Shown here piece by piece: positions 16,356 through 24,649 of a stretch of DNA of 64,000 bases (the stretch's first letter is position 1; each line of letters starts with the position of its first letter). Made by a program: the position numbers and the translations under genes. The notes beneath the pieces are model-generated. The model was not told where the DNA came from, did not search any database, and saw only the letters and a list, made by a program, of their open reading frames with translations. The stretch is from Chlamydiales bacterium (GTDB lineage Bacteria > Chlamydiota > Chlamydiia > Chlamydiales > JAAKFR01): positions 186,001 to 250,000 of the forward strand of contig JACKPM010000001.1 in NCBI GenBank assembly GCA_024233495.1. The letters run 5' to 3'.

Positions 16356-17461
16356 AGAGTTTTCCCTCTAAGGTTGTCCGCGCACTTCGCCTCGGTTTAA
16401 AGAGGGGATGTGCGCGTGCAATACGCTCATTCGGCTCCAAGAGCTACACTCTTTTTGCCGTCCCCTCAGGTCTAAGTGAATCTAAGAGCATCACACAAGT
16501 TGTCCCCGAAAAAAATGTGATATGGGATGCTCCCAAGAGCATTGAGTCTCCCCTTTTATGGAAAGGGGGAGCTGCACAGGCGCTGGCCCAAGGCTACTTC
16601 CATGTGAAAGGGGGCATCGCGACGCATCTAGGTGGCAATCTCGATCGGAGTGGGAAATTGATCACCACCTATCTTGTCCCTGTTGACGGGAAAACGCCCG
16701 CAAACCATGACCTTTTCAATTTTAGCTCTAAACGTTTCTTTCCTAGGATCACACATGCAGATAGGGTGATCTCATTGGCAGCTGGTTGGCATGACATGTT
16801 TTATCACTGGATGTATGAGGTGCTCCCTCGCCTCTTTTTGGTGAAGGAGCTGCCAGGAATGATCTACATCGATCAAGGAAAGGCGTTTCAAAAGGAGAGT
16901 CTTGCTCTTTTTGGTATTGAGAAGGGCCGACTTATTGATGCCTCAAAATGGAATGCCGTACGCACAAAAGAGCTGATTGTTCCCTCTATCCCGAATTTCG
17001 CCACAAAGTGGGTATGTGACTTTTTGCGGGACAACATCCACGTACGAAAGTTAGATAGAAGGCGGCTTTACATCTCACGTAGCGATGCACAAAAGCGGCG
17101 TATTCTCAATGAGGAGGAGCTTCTTCCAATTTTGGAAAAGCACGGTTTTGAGTGTCGCACGCTCAGTGACTTGCCTTTCCTTGAGCAGACGGCTCTTTTT
17201 AAGAGTGCAGAGATTGTAGTGGGGCCACACGGCGCTGGATTTTCCCATCTCGCTTTTTGCGAGCCAGGTACTCCCCTTTTAGAGATTTTTGCCCCATCCT
17301 ATACTCATCAGTGCTATTGGCAGATTGCTAATGCCGCCTCTTTGCCCTACCACTATATGCTTGGAGAGGGGAAAGGGGGTGTAGAAACAGATCCAGACAT
17401 CGTGGTCGACCCCAAAAAATTTGAGAAGGCGCTCATCTATGCTCTTGCTGATCGACAATGA
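16352..17461 (+). CDS. GT61-family glycosyltransferase
   Basis: 369 residues resembling glycosyltransferase family 61 (DUF563). Visible hallmarks are WHDMFYHWMYEVLPRLFLV near residue 145, RRRLYISRSDAQKRRILNEE near 230, and VVGPHGAGFSHLAFCEPGTP near 290. Such enzymes transfer xylose or related sugars in eukaryotes and capsule or LPS sugars in bacteria; the substrate here is unknown. The start overlaps ndk by 4 bp and the end overlaps pabA by 23 bp. The N terminus (KRGCARAIRSFG) is basic and may touch the inner membrane. Confidence 0.8.
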   Translation: MKSFPSKVVRALRLGLKRGCARAIRSFGSKSYTLFAVPSGLSESKSITQVVPEKNVIWDAPKSIESPLLWKGGAAQALAQGYFHVKGGIATHLGGNLDRSGKLITTYLVPVDGKTPANHDLFNFSSKRFFPRITHADRVISLAAGWHDMFYHWMYEVLPRLFLVKELPGMIYIDQGKAFQKESLALFGIEKGRLIDASKWNAVRTKELIVPSIPNFATKWVCDFLRDNIHVRKLDRRRLYISRSDAQKRRILNEEELLPILEKHGFECRTLSDLPFLEQTALFKSAEIVVGPHGAGFSHLAFCEPGTPLLEIFAPSYTHQCYWQIANAASLPYHYMLGEGKGGVETDPDIVVDPKKFEKALIYALADRQ

Positions 17462-18002
17462 AGATAGCTTCACCTATAACATCGCCTCAGCTTTTGAAGC
17501 TTTAGGGCAAGAGGTGTGTGTGGTGAGCAGCAAAGAACCTCTCCCTCAAGCAGACGCGGTTGTGATTGGCCCTGGCCCTGGCCACCCAAAAAGTGTGCCC
17601 CTTTCCCGCACCTATCTAGAGAGTGGGGTTCCCATTTTGGGAATTTGCATGGGACATCAACTCATCGGCTCTCTTTTTGGGGGGAGTGTGTGTCCTGCCA
17701 AAAGCGTGATGCATGGGAAGCGTTCTCGTATCTATCACAATGGAAAAGGGCTTTTTGAAGAGCTGGAGCAAGGTTTTTTGGCGATGCGCTACCATTCGCT
17801 TGCGCTTGGAGCGCTTCCTGATTGTTTGGAAAAAACGGCTTGGACAGAGTGTGGCGAGATCATGGGGGTACAGCACCGCACGCTTCCCATCTACGGCGTG
17901 CAGTTTCACCCCGATTCAGTGGGCACACCATGCGGCCTTGCTCTATTTGCTAGGTTTCTTAGATTAGGATGCTCGGATCTATTTTCGCCAAGTCGGATTT
18001 GA
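17439..18002 (+). CDS. pabA: Glutamine amidotransferase of aminodeoxychorismate/anthranilate synthase
   Basis: Releases ammonia from glutamine for p-aminobenzoate (folate) or anthranilate synthesis. 187 residues starting MLLLIDNEDSFTYN. The nucleophile is in ILGICMGHQLIG. The His-acidic pair reads VQFHPDSVGTPCG, where most family members have HPES, so the third triad residue is Asp instead of Glu. Folate genes (folK) lie nearby, which favours pabA over trpG, but the partner PabB is not here. The last codons (SRI, stop) are formed by a family A repeat end, so the C terminus was probably altered by insertion. Confidence 0.8.
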   Translation: MLLLIDNEDSFTYNIASAFEALGQEVCVVSSKEPLPQADAVVIGPGPGHPKSVPLSRTYLESGVPILGICMGHQLIGSLFGGSVCPAKSVMHGKRSRIYHNGKGLFEELEQGFLAMRYHSLALGALPDCLEKTAWTECGEIMGVQHRTLPIYGVQFHPDSVGTPCGLALFARFLRLGCSDLFSPSRI

Positions 18003-18007
18003 CTATA
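17995..18007 (-). repeat. Family A terminus fragment at the pabA stop codon
   Basis: GGATTTGACTATA matches the right end of family A elements. Its TGA serves as the pabA stop codon, so a repeat end fixes where translation stops. Confidence 0.55.
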
Positions 18008-18084
18008 GCTGCGTAGTCTCCCTAACACCGGTTTGCTAAATGTTCATCTCAAAGTACTTGCCATACTTGTTCTGTTGGAATCAG

Positions 18085-18801
18085 CTACATCTTGAATTCG
18101 CTGCCCAAGTAGTAGCGGCGTGCCTCTTCACTCTGGAGGAGCTCATCTACGGTCCCTTGGAGGAATACCTTTCCATCGCGCATCAAGTAGGCACGGTCCA
18201 CAATAGATAAAATCTCCCGTGCGTTGTGGTCGGTGATCAACACTGAGATCTTCTTTTTCGTTAAGAGGCGGATGAGCTCTTTCAAGTCAGCAATTGCGAG
18301 AGGGTCAATATTGGCAAAGGGCTCATCAAGCAGTAGAAAGCGGGGCTCGGTCACAAGCGCCCGCGTAATCTCTAGCCGCCTTCTTTCTCCCCCTGAGAGG
18401 GCGGCAGCCTTTTTTTTGGCGAGCTCTTTTAGGTGGAGTTCATCTAGGAGTTGGACGAGTCTTTCGTAGCGCTCTTTTTTGGAGAGCTTGAGACTTTCAA
18501 GGATACACAAGATGTTTTCCTCTACAGTGAGTGAGCGGAAGACAGAGGGCTCCTGTGCGAGATAGCCCATCCCCATCTGAGCCCGCTTATCGACTGGCAT
18601 TTTTGTGACGTCAACACCACGGAAAAGAACACGCCCATGGTCGGGGCGAATTAGCCCAATCGTCATGTAAAATGAGGTGGTTTTTCCCGCACCATTTGGA
18701 CCGATCAAGCCAATTACCTCTCCCTCACCAATTTCAAAGGTGAGGCCGTCTACCACTTTTCTTCCTCCATAACTCTTTTCGAGCTCTTCTACTTCCAGCA
18801 T
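18085..18801 (-). CDS. lptB: LPS export ABC transporter ATPase LptB
   Basis: ATPase that powers extraction of LPS from the inner membrane with LptFG. 238 residues: Walker A GPNGAGKTT near 34-42, Q-loop YLAQEPSVF, signature LSGGERRR near 142, Walker B FLLLDEPFANIDP, H-loop ITDHNAREIL. The motif LAQEPSVFRSLTVEENI is characteristic of LptB. The start overlaps lptA by 13 bp. Gene order kdsA-lptC-lptA-lptB on the minus strand is the chlamydial arrangement. Confidence 0.95.
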   Translation of the reverse strand: MLEVEELEKSYGGRKVVDGLTFEIGEGEVIGLIGPNGAGKTTSFYMTIGLIRPDHGRVLFRGVDVTKMPVDKRAQMGMGYLAQEPSVFRSLTVEENILCILESLKLSKKERYERLVQLLDELHLKELAKKKAAALSGGERRRLEITRALVTEPRFLLLDEPFANIDPLAIADLKELIRLLTKKKISVLITDHNAREILSIVDRAYLMRDGKVFLQGTVDELLQSEEARRYYLGSEFKM

Positions 18802-19475
18802 TTTCCAAACCTCTGCTCCAATTTGTCCATCTCAGAAGCGCCAAACAAGAAACGTACATTGCCAATACCACGCACGCTCTCTCGTTTTTCTTCATCCCGT
18901 TTTGCATGCACCTCTTTTGCTGAAAGTTCTACACTTCTCTCCTTGTCATAGAAAAGAACGCATTCTCCCTTCAAGATCATACGCTCCTCAGCAGGGAAGT
19001 ACTCTACGGTATCTGCAAGAGCGTACTGCTCTTTCTCACGGTTTACCATGCGCACATCGTCATAGAGAGTCACCTTTGTAGGCCGGAGCTGCTTCCCATC
19101 TTCTTCATAGTCAATCACAGCGCGGTTTGCAAACACCTCACCATGGTCATCGCTGTAGTGCGCCTGTGATCCCACGATAAGCGATGTCTTCTTGGTATAG
19201 TCCAAAAAGGCATGGTCACAAAGCAAGTGTCGCCCCTGTTCCAAATCAAAGCGCACATTTTGCTTTAGCTCAATCCACGGAAAGTCTATGCGTGTCGTCT
19301 TGGCCTCGTCCTTTGTTAAGATTGCCACATCCGCAAAAAGCTCACCCATCTCATTTTCGACATGTACCTTGCCCGTTAATGTGATCACAGAGCCATTATA
19401 ATGAGCATCATCAGACTCAACAGATGTTTGTTGTGCAAAAAGAGACGAGCAGAATAGTAGAAGCAGCAATATCAT
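18789..19475 (-). CDS. lptA: LptA/OstA-like periplasmic LPS transport protein
   Basis: 228 residues with signal peptide MILLLLLFCSSLFAQQ (cleavage likely near residue 15) followed by repeated beta-strand segments of the OstA fold (VESDDAHYNGSVITLTGKVHV). It should form the periplasmic bridge carrying LPS from LptC to the outer membrane. It lies between lptC (4-bp overlap) and lptB (13-bp overlap), which supports the role strongly although sequence identity to E. coli LptA is low by eye. Confidence 0.85.
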   Translation of the reverse strand: MILLLLLFCSSLFAQQTSVESDDAHYNGSVITLTGKVHVENEMGELFADVAILTKDEAKTTRIDFPWIELKQNVRFDLEQGRHLLCDHAFLDYTKKTSLIVGSQAHYSDDHGEVFANRAVIDYEEDGKQLRPTKVTLYDDVRMVNREKEQYALADTVEYFPAEERMILKGECVLFYDKERSVELSAKEVHAKRDEEKRESVRGIGNVRFLFGASEMDKLEQRFGKCWK

Positions 19476-20020
19476 CGCATTGTCCCCTGAAAGTGGTGAG
19501 CATTGAGATCAAAAGCGCGCCCTTTTAGCTTCAAGTCAACTCTCTCAGCTCGCCCCACTAAAGTAGGCTCAAGCCCCCCTACGCTCTTAGGTGGCTCGTG
19601 CCCTGGAAGTTCATACGTCCACATCTTGACGCCCGTTGCCTCGAAAAGCTCAGCAAAGTAGTTGTAGCTCGCCTCTTTGGCGCGTAAAAAGCGCACCGTC
19701 TGCATAGGCGCGCCCTCTTTGTAGTAGAGGCACTCTTGCACCAAACACTCCACGTCCTCGAGCTCCTCAATCACATCCACCTCACCCCGATCTGTAAAAA
19801 AGAAAAGCTCAGAGTGGCGGCTCTCAATCGCGCAGTAGTGTGCATCCAAGCTCCAAACTTGCTTGCTCACTCCATCGCGCGCCTGCTGACAAAGGGCCCG
19901 CACCTTTTGCGGTTCACTGCTTCTTACAAGCTCCTCATAAGAGCCCTTGTCTGAGCGCAAAAGAGGCAAACCTACACAAAGCGCCCCCACAACAAGTAAA
20001 ACGGCTAGACCTTTGTACAC
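19472..20020 (-). CDS. lptC: LptC-like bitopic LPS export protein
   Basis: 182 residues. One N-terminal membrane helix (YKGLAVLLVVGALCVGLPLL) and a periplasmic beta-rich domain ending GRAFDLNAHHFQGTMR. Assigned mainly from position, topology and size between kdsA and lptA; this matches the hypothetical CT654 position in Chlamydia as I remember it. LptC sequences diverge widely, so the call rests on context. It overlaps kdsA by 16 bp. Confidence 0.7.
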   Translation of the reverse strand: MYKGLAVLLVVGALCVGLPLLRSDKGSYEELVRSSEPQKVRALCQQARDGVSKQVWSLDAHYCAIESRHSELFFFTDRGEVDVIEELEDVECLVQECLYYKEGAPMQTVRFLRAKEASYNYFAELFEATGVKMWTYELPGHEPPKSVGGLEPTLVGRAERVDLKLKGRAFDLNAHHFQGTMR

Positions 20021-20826
20021 GGTTGCACCGCCTCAAAAATTCTCAGCCAGCTCGAAACAAGCTCTTCTAGTTGAGAGAAAGGAAGCTGACAAGCCTGATC
20101 GCAAAGAGCATTTGCAGGATCTGGATGCGCTTCCGCATAAATTCCCTGTACACCAGCTGCTACAGCAGCGCGGCTCAAATAAGGAATGAACTTCCGCTCA
20201 CCTCCAGATGATGTGCCCAACCCACCTGGCAGCTGCACACTGTGCGTTGCATCATATAAAACAGGGAAACCCAAATCCTGCATGATCGGAACCGCACGGA
20301 AATCACTTACCAAATTTTGATACCCAAAAGATGTGCCTCGATCGGTCAATAAAATTTGATCTGTTCCAATCTTCTCGACAACATTTTTCATCTCCCAAGG
20401 TGCCATGAATTGCCCTTTCTTTACATTGACTACAGCTCCAGATTTTCCAGCAGCCACCAAAAGATCAGTCTGCCGACTCAAAAAAGCGGGGATTTGAATC
20501 ACATCACAAACTTCAGCCGCAGCTAAAGCTTCTTCGGGGGAGTGTACATCTGTGAAAACCGGCACACCAAAACGCTCTTTTACCTCAGCCAAAATCTTCA
20601 ATCCCTCAGCCAGACCAGGGCCGCGAAAGCTTCCACGAGAAGAGCGATTGGCCTTGTCATAGCTCGATTTGAAAACAAAAGGCACACCCAGCCGCCCAAA
20701 TAGAGAGGAAAGAAAATCGCAAGCGTACAAAGCCGCCTCGCGTGACTCAATCACACAAGGGCCACAAACTACAAAAAGAGGTTCACTCGCGCCAACAGAA
20801 AAATCACCTACAAAAACTTTCTTCAT
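20005..20826 (-). CDS. kdsA: KDO-8-phosphate synthase
   Basis: Condenses arabinose 5-phosphate with phosphoenolpyruvate to KDO 8-phosphate for LPS. 273 residues, normal length. GPCVIESREAAL near the N terminus, FVFKSSYDKANRSS (PEP/A5P lysines), VFTDVHSPEEAL, IQIPAFLSRQTDLL, TDRGTSFGYQNLV and DATHSVQLPGG are all present. It shares 23 bp with folK and 16 bp with lptC, so LPS and folate genes are co-transcribed. Confidence 0.97.
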   Translation of the reverse strand: MKKVFVGDFSVGASEPLFVVCGPCVIESREAALYACDFLSSLFGRLGVPFVFKSSYDKANRSSRGSFRGPGLAEGLKILAEVKERFGVPVFTDVHSPEEALAAAEVCDVIQIPAFLSRQTDLLVAAGKSGAVVNVKKGQFMAPWEMKNVVEKIGTDQILLTDRGTSFGYQNLVSDFRAVPIMQDLGFPVLYDATHSVQLPGGLGTSSGGERKFIPYLSRAAVAAGVQGIYAEAHPDPANALCDQACQLPFSQLEELVSSWLRIFEAVQPCTKV

Positions 20827-21289
20827 AAAGCTCTACACTCTCATTGTTTCGATTTACAAAATGCTCCAAAAAAAGGGATGCATCTAGACCAAAAGGAAGC
20901 TTTCCCAAATCGGCCAGAGGGGCAATCACAAAAAGACGCTCATGCCACCTCGGGTGGGGCAAAACAAGCCCCTGGGAAAAAAGCACCTCCTCTCCATAGA
21001 AAAGAAGGTCCAAGTCAAGGGGCCTAGGTTCGTCTCTCCGTTTCGGCACCTTTCCAGCCTCTTTTTCAATTTCCCCTAGGGCAGAGAGTAATTCAAAAGG
21101 GGATAAAAAGCACTCAAAACGGCAGCAAGCATTTAAGAAGTGAGGCTGCTCAATAGCAGAGACAGGAGAGGTGCGATAAATACGAGAAGCAACACAAGAA
21201 TTAAATCTTTTTTCCACAGAGCGCAAGGCAAAAGCAAAGTTTTCAATAACATTGCCCTGATTGCCTCCGAGTCCCACAAAACATTCCAC
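20804..21289 (-). CDS. folK: Hydroxymethyl-dihydropterin pyrophosphokinase
   Basis: Pyrophosphorylates the pterin precursor of folate. 161 residues. FVGLGGNQGNVIENF, the YRTSPV loop, QPHFLNACC, and the catalytic RPLDLDLLFYG followed by LPHPRWHERLFVIAPL define HPPK. In many chlamydiae folK is fused to or near dihydropteroate synthase; folP is not in this window. First gene of the minus-strand folK-kdsA-lptC-lptA-lptB unit. Confidence 0.93.
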   Translation of the reverse strand: MECFVGLGGNQGNVIENFAFALRSVEKRFNSCVASRIYRTSPVSAIEQPHFLNACCRFECFLSPFELLSALGEIEKEAGKVPKRRDEPRPLDLDLLFYGEEVLFSQGLVLPHPRWHERLFVIAPLADLGKLPFGLDASLFLEHFVNRNNESVELYEESFCR

Positions 21290-21371
21290 GCAACTACAAT
21301 ATTTCGACAGAGGTTAAAACCCAATCAGAAGTTGTACATAAGGATAAACTGTACTATGATGAAAGGATGTT

Positions 21372-21444
21372 GGACCGATAGCTCAGTGGATAGAGCTTCC
21401 GCCTTCTAAGCGGGAGGTCGCAGGTTCGAGTCCTGCTCGGTCCG
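21372..21444 (+). tRNA. tRNA-Arg (TCT)
   Basis: 73 nt, acceptor GGACCGA/TCGGTCC with discriminator G, D-loop GCTCAGTGGATAGAGC, anticodon loop CTTCTAA (anticodon TCT), T-loop GGTTCGAGTCC. CCA is not encoded. A run of T (21445-21451) follows directly and likely ends transcription. Confidence 0.97.
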
Positions 21445-21523
21445 TTTTTTTGGTCTCAGAGATACGATCGCACGCCGACTTCTGAGGAGATCTGCAATCT
21501 GCGTCAGACATTGCCCCTACTAT

Positions 21524-21995
21524 TTAGGCATCGACGAAGTTGTCAATCGCTCCTTTCGAAGCAGAGTAAACACTGTGGTTGAAAGCTCCAAGCTTCCCAG
21601 CCACAGAGGAGATAAAAATTCGAACTTCCCTGAGACATGTGGGGAAGCGCTTTTTAAACCGTAAAAAACGCCCCTTCCACATTGGTATTCATGATGGCGT
21701 TGTAACTCTCTTCGGTCACCTCCACCATGGGTTTAAATTCAGAAATGCCTGCATTGACGATGAGTACATCAATGCGATCAAACTGCTCAAAAAGTTTGTT
21801 GAGGCTAGCAAGGTCACCTACATCATAGACAATGCCTTTGGCACCAATCTCTGAGCTAATGGACTCAAGGCGCTTCTTGTCACGTCCAGTAATGATGACA
21901 TGGGCGCCATCACGTGCAAACTTCTCAGCTGTCGCTTTCCCAATGCCGCTGCTGCCACCGGTGACCACAACGACCTTGTCTGCAAACTCACCCAT
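21524..21995 (-). pseudogene. Short-chain dehydrogenase/reductase, disrupted
   Basis: Starts intact (MGEFADKVVVVTGGSSGIGK, NAGISE motif) but after NTNVEGAFFTV a TAA replaces an expected Gln codon. Reading on gives KALPHMSQGSSN, then one frame shift restores IFISSVAGKLGAFNHSVYSA with the catalytic YSASK and GAIDNFVDA before another stop at 21524. The C-terminal third is missing, up to the tRNA-Arg. One nonsense mutation, one frameshift and a truncation make it non-functional. Its start overlaps the khpA stop by 8 bp, so it was once in an operon. Confidence 0.85.
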
Positions 21996-22242
21996 TGGGT
22001 TTGTTGTTCTCTTCTTCCAGAATCTCAAGGTTGACACGCAAACCGTTACGGCTCGCAACAGACATCAAAAGAGTGCGGATCGCATTGATCGTCTTCCCTC
22101 TCTTCCCAATAATCTTCCCAATGTCAGACTTCTCAACAGAGAGCTCAATAATCAAGGTGTGTGTCCCTCCCACCTCATTGATTTCCACCTTGTCAGGGTG
22201 GTCAACCAGATTCTTTACGATATAAGCTACAAATTCTTTCAT
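21988..22242 (-). CDS. khpA: KH-domain RNA-binding protein KhpA
   Basis: 84-residue single KH-domain protein of the KhpA/YlqC family, which binds RNA and in other bacteria pairs with KhpB/Jag. The GxxG-type loop is IGKIIGKRGKTINAIRTLL. N terminus MKEFVAYIVKNLVDHPD is typical. The start ATG is followed downstream by the broken SDR gene. Normal length. Confidence 0.9.
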   Translation of the reverse strand: MKEFVAYIVKNLVDHPDKVEINEVGGTHTLIIELSVEKSDIGKIIGKRGKTINAIRTLLMSVASRNGLRVNLEILEEENNKPNG

Positions 22243-22360
22243 GATTCGTTCCTAAGCAAGGGTCGTTCCCAGCATCATATTACGAATTTCATTTTTATTT
22301 GGCGACAGAAAGATTAAAATCATGTTTATAGCAACTTAATAATTCGGAACGAATTACTGG

Positions 22361-22798
22361 TCAGCGTTCTATGATAAGGGTAACGGGGCCATCGTTAAGG
22401 CTAGCGACTTCCATTTTGGCGCCAAAGATGCCGCATTGTGGGGGGAATCCGAGTTGTTTGAGGTGGGTAAGAAAGTATTCGTAAAGAGGAATTGCATGTT
22501 CAGGAGGTGCTGCTTCAAGAAAGTCAGGGCGTCTTCCTTTTTCACAAGCGCCGTAGAGGGTAAACTGGCTGACAACAAGGATTTCGCCATTCATATGTCC
22601 AAGGTCGTGTTGAAACTTCCCTTTTTCATCGCAGAAGATGCGCAAGAGGGTGATTTTTTCTGCCATCCATCTTGCCACTTCTTTTGAGTCGTTCAAGTGA
22701 ATGCCAAGCAAGACAAGAAGGCCGTGTCTGATCTCTCCGGTCACTTTCCCTTCAGCTGTGACCTTTGCTTCTTTCACACGCTGTACAACGGCTCTCAT
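22361..22798 (-). CDS. dtd: D-aminoacyl-tRNA deacylase
   Basis: Removes D-amino acids wrongly attached to tRNA. 145 residues, normal length. MRAVVQRVKEAKVT opens the fold; the active-site motif SQFTLYGACEKGRRPDF and the cross-subunit motif NDGPVTLIIE are both visible. The start shares ATGA with rluD's stop, so it is translated from the same mRNA downstream of rluD. Confidence 0.96.
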   Translation of the reverse strand: MRAVVQRVKEAKVTAEGKVTGEIRHGLLVLLGIHLNDSKEVARWMAEKITLLRIFCDEKGKFQHDLGHMNGEILVVSQFTLYGACEKGRRPDFLEAAPPEHAIPLYEYFLTHLKQLGFPPQCGIFGAKMEVASLNDGPVTLIIER

Positions 22799-23688
22799 CG
22801 GATTTTCTCCATGAATTTTTGCATGTCAGCGGGAATAGGAGCGGTGAGTTCAAGTGGTTGATTTGTAATAGGATGGGTAAATGAGAGTTTGTAGGCGTGT
22901 AGAAGCGTGCGTTCAGCACCATATTTTTTATTGAGTGCTTCATTGCCATAGATGGGATCACCAAGAATGGGAGTCCCCACAGATTTTAGGTGGACGCGAA
23001 GCTGGTGTGTTCTCCCTGTTTGCGGAAAAAGGTGCACTACGCTCATGTTTCCATCACACTTGGCAGTCTTTATCTGGGTGATCGCTTCTTTACCTCCAAC
23101 TTCCAGCACGCTCATCATTTTGCGGCGCACGGGATGCCTTCCAATGTTGCCTTCAATGGTGCGCGTTCCTGGATTGCCGAGCGTGATCGCGATATACTCT
23201 TTCTTGATCGCGCGAGAAGCAAAAAGGGCGACAAGTGACTGTTGCGCTTTTTCGGTTTTGGCGGCAAGTAGGAGGCCTGTGGTCTCTTTGTCTAAGCGGT
23301 GCACGATGCCGGGGCGCAGCCCTTCTCCCTCAAGTTTGCAGTGAAAAAGGAGGGCGTTGACAAAGGTGCCGCTCCAATTTCCAACGGCTGGATGCACCAC
23401 CATGCCAGCTGGTTTATTGATCGCAAGTAAGCTCTCATCTTCATATACAATGTTGAGTGGAATATCTTCAGCTTCAAGGGAGATTTCAGGAGTAAGGGCA
23501 AATTCTACCTCAACTTCATCTCCTTCAGCGACCATCTGCCTCTTTTTAACCACTTCTCCATTGACCAATACTAAATTTTCTCCTATCAGGTATTGAAAGT
23601 AGGAGCGAGAGTAGTCGGGAAACTTTTGACTTAAGTATTTATCGAGCCTTTGATCTTTTTCTTTCTCTGAAACAAAGAAGGTATCCAT
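22795..23688 (-). CDS. rluD: Large-subunit rRNA pseudouridine synthase, RluD family
   Basis: Makes pseudouridine in 23S rRNA. 297 residues from MDTFFVSEKEKDQRLDKYL. The open frame continues 93 residues further upstream, but that part is not family-like. S4 RNA-binding domain at residues 13-75, catalytic Asp in PGIVHRLDKETTGLLL, and TGRTHQLRVHL near 225. The start codon shares the palindrome CATG with the divergent small lipoprotein gene, and no Shine-Dalgarno is seen for this side. RluA/RluC/RluD specificity cannot be separated with certainty. Confidence 0.9.
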   Translation of the reverse strand: MDTFFVSEKEKDQRLDKYLSQKFPDYSRSYFQYLIGENLVLVNGEVVKKRQMVAEGDEVEVEFALTPEISLEAEDIPLNIVYEDESLLAINKPAGMVVHPAVGNWSGTFVNALLFHCKLEGEGLRPGIVHRLDKETTGLLLAAKTEKAQQSLVALFASRAIKKEYIAITLGNPGTRTIEGNIGRHPVRRKMMSVLEVGGKEAITQIKTAKCDGNMSVVHLFPQTGRTHQLRVHLKSVGTPILGDPIYGNEALNKKYGAERTLLHAYKLSFTHPITNQPLELTAPIPADMQKFMEKIR

Positions 23689-23767
23689 GAGCAGAAAAAT
23701 AGCATATTTGGGGATTGTTGTACTCCTTCTTACAGGGTGCGTCCAGAAAAAGGTAGAGACGAGGTAG
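23687..23767 (+). CDS. Tiny lipoprotein (26 aa), probably a decayed paralogue
   Basis: MSRKIAYLGIVVLLLTGC then VQKKVETR. A basic start, hydrophobic core and lipobox LLTGC make a complete lipoprotein signal, but only 8 residues follow. AGAAGG precedes the ATG at good spacing. It resembles the signal region of the lipoprotein 100 bp downstream (LMAGCTQKKE), so it may be a truncated duplicate or a true micro-lipoprotein. Confidence 0.4.
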   Translation: MSRKIAYLGIVVLLLTGCVQKKVETR

Positions 23768-23865
23768 GTGTTTGTGATGCCTGTTAGGGAAGCGCAAATG
23801 ACTGAGAGGGGAAAGTGACCTTCTCGGTCGAGACGCTCGATAGCTCTAAAATGGGAGACATAAAG

Positions 23866-24324
23866 ATGGGAGAGCAAGTGAGAAAAGTATTGTTGTTGAT
23901 TTGTGCTGTGGTGCTGATGGCCGGATGTACACAAAAGAAAGAGGCAAAGTGGCTCTTTGTATTGCACTCTCTTGATGCAGAGATGTCAGCCACAGAGTTG
24001 AAGATGACAGATCCTGATCGCTATGTTTTGGCATTTACTGATCGTCCGGAGCGGAAGACAGCTATGATCCCTATTGCTGATTTCGTAAAAAATTGGCCTG
24101 AGTCATTCGATAAAAAGAACACTAAGGCTTCTATTGCCTATTTTGATGAGCAGCATAAATATTACGACGCTGCTCTGGAATTAGCGGATCCCGAAATTAA
24201 GGAGAACTCCCTGGTATTCAAGATTAAAGCGCTCGATAAGGCAGAGCCAGGAAAGCTCGGAGAAGCAGCCCTCTTCATCGACCCAACTGATCAGATGTGC
24301 TGCATATACAACATTTCAAAGTAG
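23866..24324 (+). CDS. Lipoprotein of unknown function (DRPER family)
   Basis: 152 residues from the ATG at 23866, chosen for a GGAG 7 nt upstream; an in-frame ATG exists at 23851. Signal sequence VRKVLLLICAVVLMAGC has a lipobox with the lipidated Cys near residue 22. The mature part (WLFVLHSLDAEMSATELKM, then LAFTDRPERKTAMI) resembles a scattered bacterial family with an FSDRPxR motif of unknown function. Probably membrane-anchored in the periplasm. A family A repeat starts 21 bp after the stop. Confidence 0.7.
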   Translation: MGEQVRKVLLLICAVVLMAGCTQKKEAKWLFVLHSLDAEMSATELKMTDPDRYVLAFTDRPERKTAMIPIADFVKNWPESFDKKNTKASIAYFDEQHKYYDAALELADPEIKENSLVFKIKALDKAEPGKLGEAALFIDPTDQMCCIYNISK

Positions 24325-24344
24325 AGCATAAACGTTATTAAGCA

Positions 24345-24506
24345 TATAGTCAAATCGGTTGAAAATTTTACAAATTCATACCATTTGGCTTCACCAAAGA
24401 TTGCGCTCGTTCTCATAGACCATAAATGGTCTAAGTCGAACTTTGCGCTTACTTTGGCTTTGCCATCTGGCACGAATTTGTAAAATTTTCAACCGATTTG
24501 ACTATA
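24345..24506 (+). repeat. Family A palindromic element, copy 2
   Basis: Complete 162-bp copy, TATAGTCAAATCGGTTGAAA at the left and its inverse ending CGATTTGACTATA. The interior hairpin is GACCATAAATGGTC. It lies 21 bp after the lipoprotein stop codon. Confidence 0.92.
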
Positions 24507-24602
24507 CGTTACTACCTGTGTTCGAGAGTTTTCCAAATCATTCAGATTGGATATCGAATTTAGAGCTTTTTGCTCAACGAAACTCGCTAGAAGGGTAGAT
24601 TT

Positions 24603-24640
24603 AGAACCTACATGACACCGTATAGTGTCAAGTAGGTTCT
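24603..24640. terminator. Perfect long hairpin downstream of the ankyrin gene
   Basis: AGAACCTAC-A-TGACAC, loop CGTATA, GTGTCA-A-GTAGGTTCT: 15 paired bases in total with matched single-base A bulges, starting 9 bp past the ankyrin stop codon on the minus strand. There is no T-run on either side, so it may stabilise the mRNA end or bind a protein rather than act as a classic intrinsic terminator. Confidence 0.5.
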
Positions 24641-24649
24641 GCTCGAAGG

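Noticed and set aside
22795..23967. N-terminal extension of rluD by 93 codons
   Set aside because: The extension is antisense to two lipoprotein signal regions and unlike the family; the ATG at 23688 gives the normal S4-domain start.
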